DNA of 64,000 bases from Psoroptes ovis (GCA_002943765.1 PQWQ01000032.1:1-64000), one strand, 5' to 3'. Positions 21,560 through 35,283 are shown, counted from the first letter of the stretch. The notes: generated from the letters alone by a model not told the origin. Made by a program: numbers and translations.

Positions 21560-23878
21560 GCGCCTTATAAGCCGGATGGAAAAAATTTTTGTTGTCCAAC
21601 ACGTAAAATTCTTGAAAATTCAATGTATATGGATGATGTCTTAGCCGCATCAAATTCAGATTCATTATTATTAGATGCTATGATAGAAGCAAAGGATGCA
21701 TTCCTAGCTGCTGGATTTATTATGCATAAATTCGTATCGAATTCAGTAAAAATACGTGAAACATTTGAAACAAACACGAATGAATGTAAATTACTTGGAT
21801 TATTGTGGAACGTACCCGATGATCGTATTAAATTAAATTGGAAATTACTTGATGAACGTATCGACACAAAACGAAAATTATTAAAATTTATTGGACAATT
21901 GTATGATCCACTTGGTTTGTGTGATCCAGTTAAATTATTATATCGAATGCAGTTTTCATCGTTGCAAACCATGAATTGGGATGATGTATTGGACCAAGAC
22001 ACAGTATCATCCATCGAAACATTAATAACTGGCTTGAACAAATTGAATAATATCGAATTTATCAGATTTATACCGAATAAGAACATTATTAAATGTTTTG
22101 TTGATGCATGTGAAAGCGGTTATGGTTTTTCAATATATTTAGATAACGATTTAATTTTTGGTAAAGCTAAAATTGCACCGAAACAGAAAACTATTGTCGA
22201 CTTGGAATTGTTATCACTCCACGAAGGAGTTAAAGCTTTATCACGTATTGTTAAAATGTTGAAATTCGAAGGCGAAATTAATGTTTATACAGATTCAAAA
22301 ATTAATTCAGACCGATTGAAATTATCACCCAATGGTTTTCCTATTACTATTGCACGTCGTCTATTATCTATTTTAATGATTGGTGCAGAACATGAAATAA
22401 AATTCCATCACATCACTGGAAAATACAATCCAGCCGATTTGTATTCTCGTGGCTGTCGAATAGATCGTTTTATTAAACTTGAACCTTGGAAAATCGATCC
22501 AAATAAAATATCGTCGAATTGCTCTCAACCAATCGTAACAAAGCTGGTATGCACGATCAAAGAAACTATGATTCCTGATCAAACGTTTCGTAATTGGATG
22601 GAATATTGTAAATCGATTAAAAGTATGACAAAATGGATTAACCGATGTCTTAATTGGTTTGAAGTTGCTACCAAACGCGAACGAAGATTCAACGCGTTAT
22701 ATGCGGTTTATTATATATATCAAAAAAGTGAACAAATACGACCAAATGGTTTGATTGAAGAAAATGGTCTCCTACGTTTCATGTCCCGTGATCTGGAAAA
22801 CCAACCTGTTTGGATACCGAAAAATACGGGCTTGGCAAAAGAATTATTATTCGAAGCTCATCGAAAAGCTTTACATCGTGGCGTTCACATGTCATTGGCC
22901 CTAATCCCAAGCGACATTCGAATATCTAACGCAAATCGAATGATGCGTAAATTAATCGCTGATTGTATTTTGTGTCGCAGAATCCGCGGAAAACTAATCA
23001 ACCAACCGTTTGGGCCTTTGCACGAGGTGCAAAAGATATTCATGAAGCCCTTTCAATGTATAATGACGGACGTTTTTGGTCCTTTAAATTTATATAATGG
23101 CAAGAAATGCTACGGTATCGTGATTGTTTGTCGAACAACAAAAGCCATCAAATTAGGAATATTGAAAGATTTATCTGAAACAGCAATGATTGAAACTCTG
23201 ATGTCCATATGGAGACAAGTTGGTTTGCCGAACATGATATGGTCCGATAACGGCACCAACTACATGGCAGCGAAAGAAAAATTGAATCAATTATTCTTAG
23301 CCGGAAAAATATCCCGAATAGAATGGAACACATCAACGCCAGGTGCACCTTGGATGAACGGAGCGCCAGAACGTATGATTCGATTGATTAAAGAATGTCT
23401 TTCGATGTTGTCAAAGAAGGCACGATCTCTCTATGAATTGAAACAAAATTTTGAATACGTTGAATATATTATAAACCAACGACCTATTATTCAAACAGAT
23501 GGTCGATGTATATCCGCTTTTGAATTATGTAACGGGCGTTCAATGAATCTTCAATCGAATGATGCTATAGATAATCCCATGGAATTGATCGAACAACGAA
23601 CAAACTATGTCAAAAATGTAATGAAACTTTGGATTTCGCAGTATCTGTGTCAATTGGCAAAAATAAAAAATGAGACATCGACAGAAATACAAGTAGGTGA
23701 CTGGGTGCTGGTTCCCGGTGTTATGAGTAAAAGATCCAAGTGGCCGTTAGGTCAAATCGAAGAAACAGTCGTAGGTTCAGATGGTGTTTGTCGAACCGTC
23801 AAACTACACGTGAATGGAAAAACGTTATGGCGTCCCACCAATGGACTCGTATGGATAACCCGGGGGGGAGAATTGTAA
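21560..23878 (+). pseudogene. Truncated BEL/Pao pol (RT end, RNase H, integrase, DUF5641-like tail)
   Basis: Open for about 770 codons without stop or frameshift, but lacking the N-terminal polyprotein, so it cannot be functional alone. Order: RT active-site box MYMDDVLAAS and the connection region GQLYDPLGLCDPV; RNase H with FVDAC, LELLSL, YTDSK and NPADLYSRG; an HHCC zinc-binding segment (HRKALHRGVH then CILCRR); the integrase core with MTDVFGPL, WSDNGTNYM and GAPERMIRLIKE giving D, D and E; and a C-terminal domain with GDWVLVPG, KWPLGQI and LWRPTNGLVW typical of BEL/Pao. No start codon belongs to the element; the first ATG (21623) is the Met just before the YMDD box. The intact frame suggests a fairly recent insertion and truncation. 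Confidence 0.9.
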
Positions 23879-24156
23879 TGGTACGAAGACAACCCCCCCC
23901 CCCGATGATGCCAACACAATTGTTGGAAATTTTAATTTCCTTTTCTCGTTTCGTTTCCAAATTGGTTCATTTGTTCGAACTGTTTATAATTGTATTTGAT
24001 GTGTTTGAAACACGTCATCATTACATGTGTTTGTTCGAATTCTCGAACATTTTTAAAATTGTATGAAAATTTTAATTTATGAACAAATAAAAATTCATTC
24101 GGTTTTTGCGTCTGAAATTGTTTGTTTCGAATTCGTTTTGATTTTGTACGATTACA
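23874..24156 (+). repeat. 3' LTR of the BEL/Pao element
   Basis: Starts TGTAAT directly after the polypurine tract and ends ATTACA, a 6-bp inverted terminal pair bounding about 283 bp. It contains a C10 run near 23895, AATAAAAATT as a polyadenylation signal near 24085, and a T-rich U5-like end. The right boundary is inferred from the TGTAAT/ATTACA pairing; no 5' LTR is available to confirm it. Confidence 0.65.
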
Positions 24157-27100
24157 ATTATGATTATTCATTTTTACTTTTGAAGAAAAATATCATTTTC
24201 AAAGAACAAAACGTATAAGGAAACTATGCAGGCAATTTTCAAATGCAAAGGTTTCAATTCAAAGATTTCATCGAATGTAATTTCCCTTCAACAAACAAAC
24301 AAAAGAAACTAATTTACTTTTAGCACCTCGAGAGATGAGAAAATACTGGCTATATTTTACCATGAATAAAGTTTGAAATGTAAAAAAAAGAAAATAGATT
24401 ATTATTCATTAACAAAACAAAATGATTTTGCTGATGACTAGTGTGTTCATTTGTATGTGTGTGAATGTCATTTCACTTGAAAAAATTGACAGATGACATG
24501 GATACAGGCAAATGTAATTATTAATTCTGAGCAACTGAAAAAATTTAAAAGTAAAAATCAATTGATTCGAATGCACATTCACCATTGTGAATATTTGTTT
24601 GTTACGTGACTTTATATTTGTTGTTCAAAATGGAAATATTACAAACAAACTAAATAAAAATTTTTAGAATACAAGTAGCCATTTTTGGGCTCAAATTATA
24701 ATCAAAATACCATGAATTGAATACCTTTGAATAATAAAAATAATGATAATATTATTGGTCAAAATGGATCATCATTTCACTATTGTTATTCAACTATATG
24801 GCCATAGCCAAGCAAATAAACAGAATGCAAGACATTCATCACAAGAAATGTTGGCACCTTTAATGTTATTGAAGATGAAATTGAAAATCAACAAGTCAAG
24901 TGTCTTACAAATAATAATGATAATCACCTTATATGTTTCAATGATGATAATAATAATAATAATAGACATTTACATTTGACAGTGAAAGATCATTAGAACG
25001 TCATCATCATCATCTCAGATAAATAGATATATGCAACAAACAAACATGCACAAACAAATTTGATTGTGTTGTACATTTCAGTTGTTGTTGTTGTATATAC
25101 AATTATAATGGTAATAATAATAAAAATAATGATCATTATCTTCAACACTCTGGTCTTTAATTATGTTTGAATGTTTGAAAAACCGAAATGTTTCTCATCA
25201 TCTTAGGAAAATTTTATTTTATTTATTTTTTGAGACCAAAAAAACAAAAATGACAAGAAGATGTACGAGATATTTTCTACTTCAAACAAAATGCTTTCAT
25301 CAACCAGATTCGAATCAGGATAATAATGAAAATTATAAATAAATGAATGAATGAATGTCAATGAAAGAAATAAATGAATTTCTATTTCTCAAAATACCGA
25401 AATGCTTTTTGCGGATCAGAAAAATTGAAAAATTTCATTCTAAATTCAATTAATTCATAGTCATAAATCATAGTTGATCTCCCCATTAATATGATTGATA
25501 TTTGATTTTAGAAAATCAAATATTAGATGATTGTAAGATAAAAGCCGCGAGCTGTTCATCGATTGATGATTATAAAGGAATAATCAAAATACAATTATTA
25601 TTATTACATCCACCACCAATTATTCATCACCTTGAAGGTACCAAAACTACCAAAAAATGTGAATAAATGGAAAAATCAATTTGAAATTGATTTTCAAATC
25701 AAAATAATAGTAATAAATAGATCATAATCACATACATAAAGCTAACATTTTTGGTAATCACGATAATCGATGATCTGATTTTTTTTAGTACATTTCATTT
25801 CAATTTGATTACAATCAAAGATTATAATTTCAAAAAATGGAATCTTGAACATATAAGAACCGATTTGAATTCAGAAAAAACCACAGAAATCATTTTAATT
25901 AATGACCGCCTCGACAATGATTATGGTTGGTTGGTTAGTTGATTAATTTAACGTTTATTTATTTTTGATATTATCATTAGTTTGAAAAAAAAGATGCCAG
26001 AAGGCATATAATTGATGGGGAGTTGTTGTTGATAATTTTGTCCTTTTTAAAACGAATACAAAATTAAGTAAAATGGCTGCGACTCATGTAAAAGTAATGC
26101 ATCATATTCTTTTTGTTTATGATAAATTTGTGATATCAATTCGAAAATCGATTATCATATAATGGAAAATGTCAATCAATTCTTATTGAAAATCAGTATT
26201 TTATATTCATAATTCAAATTTTAAAAAATCAAATGCTTTGATCACTCAAAACAATGAACAAAAAAATGATATGAATTTGCATTCGACCAACAAACACGCG
26301 ATTGATGGATTGATTGGATAATAAAATGTGAACGCGTGTCTTCAAATTTTTGAATTTTGATTAATCAAAATTTGAATTGATCATAATTCATAATGAAAAT
26401 TCAGTGGTAGATTAAACGCATGCATCTATATTATGCATTCGTGCCCAAAAATATATGACAAACACAATTGAACCATAACCAAAATGAAGAATAAAAGAAA
26501 TGTGTGTATTATTACGTTCATCATTATTATTATGATTGTGTTTTGTATGTTCATCAGATATATTCGCACGCGGTGAAGCAATTCTTTAGGGCAGAAAAAT
26601 GTATTATTAGTTTTGGGGTTATTTCTTTGGTTCGATGATTCAATGGAGGCGAAAAAAAACGATCAAACATGGGAGAAGTGTTTATAGTTTGATATGGTTG
26701 CAAGGAATTGAATGGAAATGGTCTTATTTTTTAGTATCAAATAAGAAAAAAAAAATTCTTGGCCTTCATATATCAAATATTGAATTTAATCAATAATAAT
26801 CAAATGAATAAATATATCTGAATTTACAAAATTCAGTTCTCGGATCAATGATTTATTATTATTAATGATGATATTCAATTGATAGGAATTGAATCGAAAT
26901 TGGATTATATTGATTTCAAAAATAAATTCAATTTGATCATTTTTTTCTAAAAAAATTGCTATTTGCATGTATGCAATTTGAAAATAATGTCAAAATAATG
27001 ATAATAATAAATCATTCATTTATTATCTGAAACAAAAGAACACCAAATATATATTCACAACATCATTCATTGATGATTGGATTGAATTTGGCTGTTTTGA

Positions 27101-29107
27101 AAAGTGCTAATCACTTCTCAAAACACATAACACCACACATATTTATCATATTTGAAAAAATAAAACATGAATGAATGTATGAATGTAATGTGTAATGTCC
27201 ATCAAAAAATAAATATTTTTTCATTATGATTGTAATCATGGTTGATGATGATCATTCATTACATTTCATTCACTTTTCGTAAATCTGTGAATGAATCAAA
27301 AAAATATGGGAGAGTTTGCTTTATCTTTGTGATTCGAAACGAAGAAAAAACTCAACTCAATTGTGAATCTTTCTCCAATAGTCGTCTTATGTTAATAATA
27401 TTTCGATCAATTATGCAAAAAGAAAACATTCAAGAAAACACATAATACAAGTGATAGACAAGTTAAACAAGAATGAATTAATTGGATTGAAGGATGTTTA
27501 GCTAAGCACATTTCTTCAGCTAAAAATCCATTTCATTTCATTTCTTATTTCTCATCACACATTTAATCGCATACACACTGAGAAATAAATAAATGAATTC
27601 ATTCATATAACAAACAATTTCTTTATTTATTTCTTCGTAGGAATGGCCAAAATGCAAAAACAATTTTTTTTTTGCATTTGGTTTTGAGAAATTGAAATAT
27701 AACTTGAATTCATGGATGAATGACTAGCAAATCTAACAAATTGAACTCATCACAAATAAATGAAAATAAATATTCGCCAGTGACAATAATAATACCATGG
27801 TGACATTATTATTGTTCATAAGACAACAACAAAAAACAATTCAAAAATTCGATTCCAGATCAAACCAAACTAATAATAATCATTATTCCTTGGGAACATC
27901 CATCCATTCACATTTTGATTGTAAACAAATTGGCTTCACTTCATGCAGCAAACAAATAAATAAACAAATATTCATTTTAAGTATTGAAAAAGATGGAAGA
28001 GAGAGAAACAAACAAACATTAAAAAATAAAATAAAAATAAATAAACAAAACAAACAGATATTACTTGGCAAATATATGAATGGGTGGTCCACAAACACCA
28101 TATACAATCAAATGTAATGTAATCTGAAAATTTTTTTGTGGTTTTTTTCCAATACTTGACTCTGTCCCGAATCAAAGTGAATGAAGTTTTGTTTGGATGG
28201 ATATTTGGATGCACAAAGTGTATATGAATTGATATGTTCACTTGCAATTGCTTCTACTTGCATTCATATTTTTAGGAATATAAAAAAACTATATTTCATT
28301 GGTGGTAAATTCAATCAAATTTTTGCTCCACCTTGCAATTCTCATCAATGAATTCACAAAAACATACAAAATGGAAAAATAAATATATTTCTCATCATTT
28401 ATTTAATGGTGTTATTCGATTATATATGCTATTTTTGCTTGCTTGCTTCAATTGAACAGAGAGAATTTCAATTGAATATTTTTTGTCGAATAACATTTAT
28501 ATTTTGTTTGTTTGTAGAACGCCTTAATTTCATTTTATTGATACGAAAATACGAAAGAGTAATGGATTGTTGTTAACAACAAAATACAAACAAATCATCA
28601 AAAAAGATTTAATATTTATTATTTGAAATCAAAGAAATCAAATCAAATAAAAATGTGTGTGTTGTGTTGCCATTTGATATATGAAAAACGATGATCATCA
28701 TTGTCTCTGAATGTGATGTGTTGTGCTGTTCGTATTTCTATTTGTATTCTATTATAATTACCATCAATAAACATTCAATGTTTATATTCTTCTCAATGTG
28801 TTTGTGTGTATATTTATTGATTGTGTTTGTTGTGTTGATGCCATTTCAATGATGTTTTTCAAAGTTTAATTAATTATTTATTAATTAAATTGAATGAATT
28901 ATTGTTTATTGTTTTTCATTGTATTTGTTTTATCAAAATATGCGTGTATTTTTCATTGCTATCAATCAAACGAAACGCAAACAAATGATGCATCAATGAA
29001 AACATTGAACGTGTTTGTGTGTATTTGACTATGTTGATGTTTTTTGAAATATGAAATGACTTTAATTTGAAAAGAATCGACCTATCGAAAGAAAATTGAA
29101 AATAAAA
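24157..29107. other. Gene-free region upstream of FoxB
   Basis: About 5 kb without a supportable gene on either strand. Frames of 60-106 codons (for example 24743-24979, 25751-25942, 27797-28117) are low-complexity Ile/Lys/Asn/Phe-rich. It contains many ATTATT, GATGAT and AAAC microsatellite patches. It should hold the FoxB promoter and probably enhancers (inference). Confidence 0.55.
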
Positions 29108-30526
29108 ATGCCTCGACCAGGTCGTAGCACGTATGGTGACCAAAAGCCACCATATTCATATATATCATTGACATTTATGGCAATACAAAGTTCAGAGGAA
29201 AAAATGTTGACATTGAATGATATTTATAAATTTATTATGGATCGTTTTCCATATTATCGCAAAAATACACAAAGATGGCAAAATTCATTACGTCATAATT
29301 TGTCTTTCAATGATTGCTTTATCAAAATTCCGAGACGACCAGATAAACCCGGGAAAGGTAGTTTTTGGGCTTTACATCCAAATTCAGGTGATATGTTTGA
29401 GAATGGTAGTTTTTTACGACGCCGAAAACGATTCAAATTAAAAGGAAGAAGGTCAATGTCTGGCGATGAATGCAGCAAAATAGATAATGATACATTTGAT
29501 TCTGACTTGGATGATTTGGATGATAAATCAGATAAATCAATGATTATTCAATTTGCTCATCACAATCATCATCATCTAATCGATCATAAATCACTTCTTC
29601 ATAAATCTAATCACCAAACACAGAAATCATCTGCCAAGATGAATCTAAAATCAACGGCCAACATTTCATCGACCAAAACAACGAAATCGACATTCTCAAA
29701 GCAATCATTTTCAATTGAACATCTGATTGGTCCAGAAAAAGATTCATCTTCAACTGATAAATCGAATGAATTGTCTGGTTTAATCATGAACAATTCAGAT
29801 GCAGCCACAGCGGCTGCCTTACGAGCAGCACTTTCAGCAGCATCTCAGCAGGTCTCAAATCATCCATTTCTTTTATCTTCCTCATCTGGTCATTCTCATC
29901 ATTCCAACCATCAGCCGCAATCTCAACAAGAACCGCATTCATTCCGCTCGATGCAGCCATTGCCTCAAGCAACGACAGCATCAACCGCAGCATCTACAGC
30001 CACAAATGGAACGCATTCACCATCTGCAGCAGCTATCGCAGCATTCAATCCACTGAATTGGACGACGTCTCCATATGCAGTGGCTGCTGTTGCAGCAGCT
30101 TCGTTGTCTCAATTAAATAATAATCCTGCGACATCGATACCATCATTATCAGCCGAATTCCCTCAATTATTCAACGTAACATCACCATTAATAAATGGCA
30201 ATAATTCTGCAATGAACCCAACTAGTAATACTGATTCCTTCACCACCACTTTAGCCAATCATTTGTCATTAGTAAGGCAAAACTTTTTTCAGAATATTCC
30301 ACACATACAACAATTTGCAGCGGCAGCGGCAGCTGCAGCTGCTGCCGCTGCTGCTTCTGCTCAAGCTGATCATGCTGCCGTATTATTGCGTGAAGCTGGT
30401 TCGGCCACATTAACACCGCCACCGAATTCAACACCATCACCACCAATACGAGTGGATTCGGTTAGTAGTCAAACATCAACAAAATCATTGGACATATTGA
30501 ATAATGATGTTTTTACATTTAAATAA
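29108..30526 (+). CDS. FoxB: Forkhead transcription factor FoxB
   Basis: Intronless 472-aa protein. The N-terminus MPRPGRSTYGDQKPPYSYISL leads into the forkhead domain (residues about 12-105) with IYKFIMDRFPYYRKNTQRWQ, NSLRHNLSFNDCFIKIPRRP and GKGSFWALHPNSGDMFENGS, then FLRRRKRFKLK. These are nearly identical to Drosophila fd96Ca/Cb and vertebrate FOXB1/2, so the class is secure. The codons upstream of ATG 29108 begin with TTG and are excluded. Residues about 200-207 (SFSIEHLIG) match the engrailed-homology-1 motif that recruits Groucho. The rest is low complexity: His/Gln-rich, Ser-rich, and an alanine run at about 404-418. A Pro-rich segment precedes the C-terminus. FoxB genes act in neural and ventral patterning; it is isolated in wide non-coding DNA. 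Confidence 0.96.
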   Translation: MPRPGRSTYGDQKPPYSYISLTFMAIQSSEEKMLTLNDIYKFIMDRFPYYRKNTQRWQNSLRHNLSFNDCFIKIPRRPDKPGKGSFWALHPNSGDMFENGSFLRRRKRFKLKGRRSMSGDECSKIDNDTFDSDLDDLDDKSDKSMIIQFAHHNHHHLIDHKSLLHKSNHQTQKSSAKMNLKSTANISSTKTTKSTFSKQSFSIEHLIGPEKDSSSTDKSNELSGLIMNNSDAATAAALRAALSAASQQVSNHPFLLSSSSGHSHHSNHQPQSQQEPHSFRSMQPLPQATTASTAASTATNGTHSPSAAAIAAFNPLNWTTSPYAVAAVAAASLSQLNNNPATSIPSLSAEFPQLFNVTSPLINGNNSAMNPTSNTDSFTTTLANHLSLVRQNFFQNIPHIQQFAAAAAAAAAAAAASAQADHAAVLLREAGSATLTPPPNSTPSPPIRVDSVSSQTSTKSLDILNNDVFTFK

Positions 30527-32916
30527 TAATAATAATTATTATTATTTGAATCTCCACATTCAAATCGATTACTTTGATATTTTTATCATTTAAAATAAAA
30601 CCAAATCATTTTTTTCAATCAAATTTATATATAAACACCTACACATCTATTTACATGTGTTTTGAACATAGAAAATAATCTCAAAACATTCAAATTTATT
30701 ATTATTGAATCAATAGAATGTAACATTATTTAAATGATTGAACAAATTAACATATTTCGATTTTAATTATTTCATCAAACAACTCAACAAACTCTTGACA
30801 TCTTTTCTACATTTTTTTTCGAACAAAAAAAATGTTTGTAAATAATTCAAAGCTACTTATTTATTTATTTGTGTGAAAATAAATGTGTATTACTGCTACT
30901 ACTTTTAATATTTATTACGGTCAATCAATTTTCATTCATTTGATCGGATCGATAAATTTTTGAGATTTGGTTTGTTATTGTTTCATTCGCTCAGTTTGTT
31001 TCATTTTCAGTTACCTTGGTAATGGTGATCAATTTTCAATTTGTTAGGACGCTATTATTATTATTGGCATTTTATTTCAAATAATTATTAAACATTTTAA
31101 TCGATTTGATTGTACATATTTTGCACTTTTAGACGATTAAATACATAAAAATTACATACAGCTAAGCACTTATTGGAATATAAGAATTAATATTATTGAA
31201 GAATGCTGCCAATCACATTCAGACTAATAAAATCATATAAAACGTGTTCAATATGGGGTTAGGTTGTTATATATATTCAAATGGCATTCAAAAAGCAAAA
31301 ACACACACCTAATCGATTGAGAATTGATTCAAAAAAAAAATTGATTTGATTTGAATTTGAATAGATTCAATTGGCGTTGCCCGTTCAACATTTATCGAGA
31401 TTGATTGATTAAATTGAAAATTTTCTTCTCAAAGAAAAAAAATGATAAATCAAATGAAAAAAGATTCGAATTTTAATCTTAAGAAAAGTACTGAAAAAAA
31501 TTGTCATTCACACAATTGTGTGTTTTCATTTTAGATTTTTTCAAAACTTAAGAAAAATTTCAATCAAAAATAAATAAAACAAATTTTTCAAAGTCAAATA
31601 TATTTTTTTTTTTTTTTGGAAGGTGAGATAATTTGTTTCGATTATTACCTGTATGCATATATTTAAACGCTACCTATTTTTTTGTTCAAATAAATTTGAT
31701 GATTCTCAACAACTTTTGTTGATTTGAACAAGCAAGAAAAAAAAACAGCGGAAAACATGTGAAATCTTAAAAAATAAGAATCAAAACACAAAAAAAGCCG
31801 CCGAAGCTTCTGATGACCGATAATCGATGGTACACAGAGAGAGAGATAATGATGATGAAGAATGAAGAAAGCTTCAATTAGCTCAAGGCAACACGTTCAA
31901 ATGGAAAATTATTATTATGATCATCATTATTAATAATAATAATTGTTGATGCATTTCTTATACCCTACTATACTATCGCGAATTGATAATATTCGCATTT
32001 TCTTCATTATAATTATTGTTTTTCTCGTTCGTTTGGCGGTGGGTTTTCTGTGGAAGAAAAAGAAACAAATAATACAAGGAACAACAAACAAAGCTGGAAT
32101 TCCAACCGTGATTAGCTTCAAAGAAATTTTCTTTTTCGTGAATAAATTTTCAAATTTTGAAATGTGTCTTGTTTCGCACATTCTACATCATTTGTATATA
32201 TTTGTAAGTGCACACACCGTATGTCCGAATGAATATTATTGTTTTTTTTCATTTTCATCAAACAAAGCAAAAAACACCGTGCAAACACTTCTTTGTTAAA
32301 CACTCGGAGTAGATTTAATTTCTTCTCCGAGAAAGGTTAATTTCAATGTATGTATCTATCTATGTGTTTTTTGTTACAATTTGTTTGGTCAGGCCAATAA
32401 GATGATGATGACCTTTGTTGGTTGTTTGTTTGTAATTGTTTTATACAACACCTCAGCCTTGAAACGAAATAAGAAAAAAAAATACAAATAACAAATTTGT
32501 TGCATATTGATTAGGGTTTGCTTGCTTGTGTTCGGATTATTTGTAGTTCGGAGAATTTTCATTTTTTTAAGATCATTTAAAATTCAATTTTACATTTTGC
32601 ATTACTTTCAAATCTACAAACAAACAACAACATCCTCGAAATGTGTGGCGGGTTTTCACAATCAAAAAAACAAAAAAAAAACAAAAGCGGAATTTTGTAT
32701 ACACAATTTTCAAAAATTTAATAATAATCATCGAAAAATGATTATTATTATTATTATATTGGTCGTGGTGGTAAATAATAATGATGATGGTTGGCTATTG
32801 ATAATACAAAGCAAAATATATAATAATTAGAACCATCTGTTCGGTCGAAAAAAATACATTTTCATTCTGAGACTACATACAATTCAAGAAATTATTTAAG
32901 AAGAATCAATTCATTT

Positions 32917-32990
32917 GGTTGTCCTAAAAGTTTTTGTCGATTATATCGTAGGTAATTATGAGAAAATCGGCAAAAACTTATTGGACAACC
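32917..32990 (+). mobile_element. Mini-MITE copy 2
   Basis: 74 bp, GGTTGTCCTAAAAGTTTTTG to AAACTTATTGGACAACC, with the centre GATTATATCGTAGGTAATTA. The right flank is TA; the left flank has mutated to TT. Confidence 0.85.
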
Positions 32991-34905
32991 TAATATTTTT
33001 GCTCTAAAAATTCAAATGACAAATGTGTATGATGCTACACAAACAAAGAAACACCATGGAATCAAAAGGTATTAATTAAGAAAATGTCTCGTAATTAAAA
33101 TTAGCCCTTTTGGTTTTAGATTTGTTTTAATTCATAAAATTTTATAGAGTCTCATTTTATTTGGTCGAAAATTGGTTTGTTTGTTTTTCATCTCTGCACA
33201 TTTGATTAGCATAAATAAATATAAATAAAAACATCCTGAAAATCAAAACTAGCTAAATAAGGCAGTCCTTTCAATGATGATCATTGGCTTTGTAGTATTT
33301 ATGTGTGCATCGAACAAAATATGGTGGCGCATGTTTTATAACAGATTCATTATATTCTGAAATGAACACGGGAAACCTTGTTAGAATTTAATTTAAATGG
33401 AATTTTTCGAATGTCATTTTAAACAATGATTAAAAATGAATATTTAATAATATGCAATAGCAATCAGTTAATGATGACAAAAATATAATGTATACTTCAT
33501 ATACAATACCCAATATAATAATAATGATATGATGAATTAGAGAATTACAAATGGTAGGATTTATTTATTCATTTTCATTTGTGTTTCATCATTAATATAT
33601 GGACAAAAATATGCAAACATACACACATAGGCAGCATTTATCAAATGATCATTAATGCTATGATTTCAATGAATATAAATCCTGAATGATAATAATAGTT
33701 AGTTTTGTTTCACATTCGGCTGAACATGATTATGACGATTATTATATGATGATGATTCAAAGTTGATCATCATCATCATCTTCATATCATCATTAACATC
33801 ATTATATAATCCTTCATAATCATGTTCGCAGCAACAAAAACGAACGATTATTCTCTCTCTCCACCTCTTCGATTTCAATCATTATTATTATTATTTCTGG
33901 TCACATACATGCATCATAAAAGTCACCAGAAAAAAAATAATGATAATTCATTATATGACTATAGTTTATGATGTGGAAATGATTCGACGATTAATTGACT
34001 GTTTCAATTGTTCAAACATTTTCAACGATCAAATCAAGATTAATTTTTACTGATAAGATTTCATCCAATAGAATTGGCTTCGAATACAAAAAAATAATAA
34101 TAATTAAAAGAGAAATGAAATTATTTGCCAATCATATTATTTATCCAGAAGCGATATTCATACGGGATTAATGCATGCATAGAAACACATAATGAGAAGA
34201 AGAAGTATTAAATAAATCAAGATGTATTTGACCCAAAAAAAAACAAAAATGAACAAAAATATATCAATCGATTAATGATTATTGTGACTGTAACAGAATG
34301 GTAATTGGTTTCAGCTTCGAAATAAAAATAAAAATCATGCACAATGGCTAGATTATAATTATAAATATACATTCATTTATTGTTTGTTTGTTAAAAATAA
34401 TAATTATTATTAATCATCATCATAACATAACATAAACAGTAGCAAATAATCATGTAAATCATTTTTATAAATTCAAATTCAATGAATATAAATAAATATG
34501 TCTATGCATATTTTCATAGAGCCCCTATTAAAAGATCATTTGGCAAAAAGCAACACCGGAATCTTGGAGTGAGGAATTTTTTTTGAAAGCAGAGAACTCA
34601 ATGAAAGGATAACGACACATTCGATATTCGAATTTCAATATTTGGTGGTGGTGACATATGAAATGGCTTTTAATTTTATTTCTTGAAACTAAAATAATGA
34701 ACAATTTCCACAACGAAAAAAAAACATTAAACATGTCAACATTATTACATATTGACATTACTATGTTCTCATTTGAAAATGTTTGACAAAAGAAAAGCTA
34801 AAAGAATTGTTAATGATGCTAATGATGAATCATAAATAAATGACAAATCGTAATGGATATTAATAAAATAATGTAATGTGATGCTATTCATTTGCTTTTA
34901 TATTG

Positions 34906-34979
34906 AATTGTCCGGAAAGTTTTTGCCGGTTATATCGTAGAAAGTCATTGGAAAATCGACAAGAACTTTTTGGGCAACC
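34906..34979 (+). mobile_element. Mini-MITE copy 3 (diverged)
   Basis: 74 bp, AATTGTCCGGAAAGTTTTTG to GAACTTTTTGGGCAACC; same length and centre (GTTATATCGTAGAAAGTCAT) with several substitutions. Followed by TA and, about 45 bp on, an A18 run. Confidence 0.8.
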
Positions 34980-35283
34980 TAATATTTTTAATAATTTTCA
35001 GATAAAAATTTTAACAAATTTCAAAAAAAAAAAAAAAAAATTTCGGAAATCAAAAATAAAACTATAACAATAAACATATAACGGAAATTTGTGAAATGCG
35101 AAATTTTCTTTAAAATGTGATGAATCCGGCAGTTTTTATTACAAAAAAAAATTTGAATAAAATAATTTGAACAATCGAATGTTACACATAAAATTCAAAT
35201 GGAAAAAAATGTGTGTGGTTAAGACTCAATTTATTATTATTATTATCATCATTATGGTTTAATGATATATATATGAAATATAA

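Larger units (their letters stand above)
21560..24156 (+). mobile_element. 5'-truncated BEL/Pao LTR retrotransposon
   Basis: A 3' fragment of a BEL/Pao element: the end of reverse transcriptase, RNase H, integrase and the 3' LTR. The 5' LTR, gag, protease and most of RT are absent. Homology becomes visible around 21598, just before the YMDD box; the frame is open from 21560. The pol stop codon lies inside the start of the LTR. A polypurine tract, GGGGGGGAGAA, sits directly before the LTR. Confidence 0.9.

Noticed and set aside
21565..22086. 173-aa open frame antisense to the BEL/Pao pol
   Set aside because: It is the mirror of a long coding frame with strong domain matches; its own product (Asn/Ser/Phe-rich) resembles nothing.
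21560..24156. Complete autonomous LTR retrotransposon
   Set aside because: No 5' LTR, gag, protease or most of RT can be found upstream.
27797..28247. Several overlapping frames of 74-106 codons on both strands
   Set aside because: They come from AAAC/AAAT repeats and encode Lys/Asn/Ile or Phe/Leu runs; no family match.
31930..32299. Frames of 83 and 118 codons on opposite strands
   Set aside because: Hydrophobic runs from T-rich DNA mimic membrane segments; mutual antisense overlap and no supporting exons.
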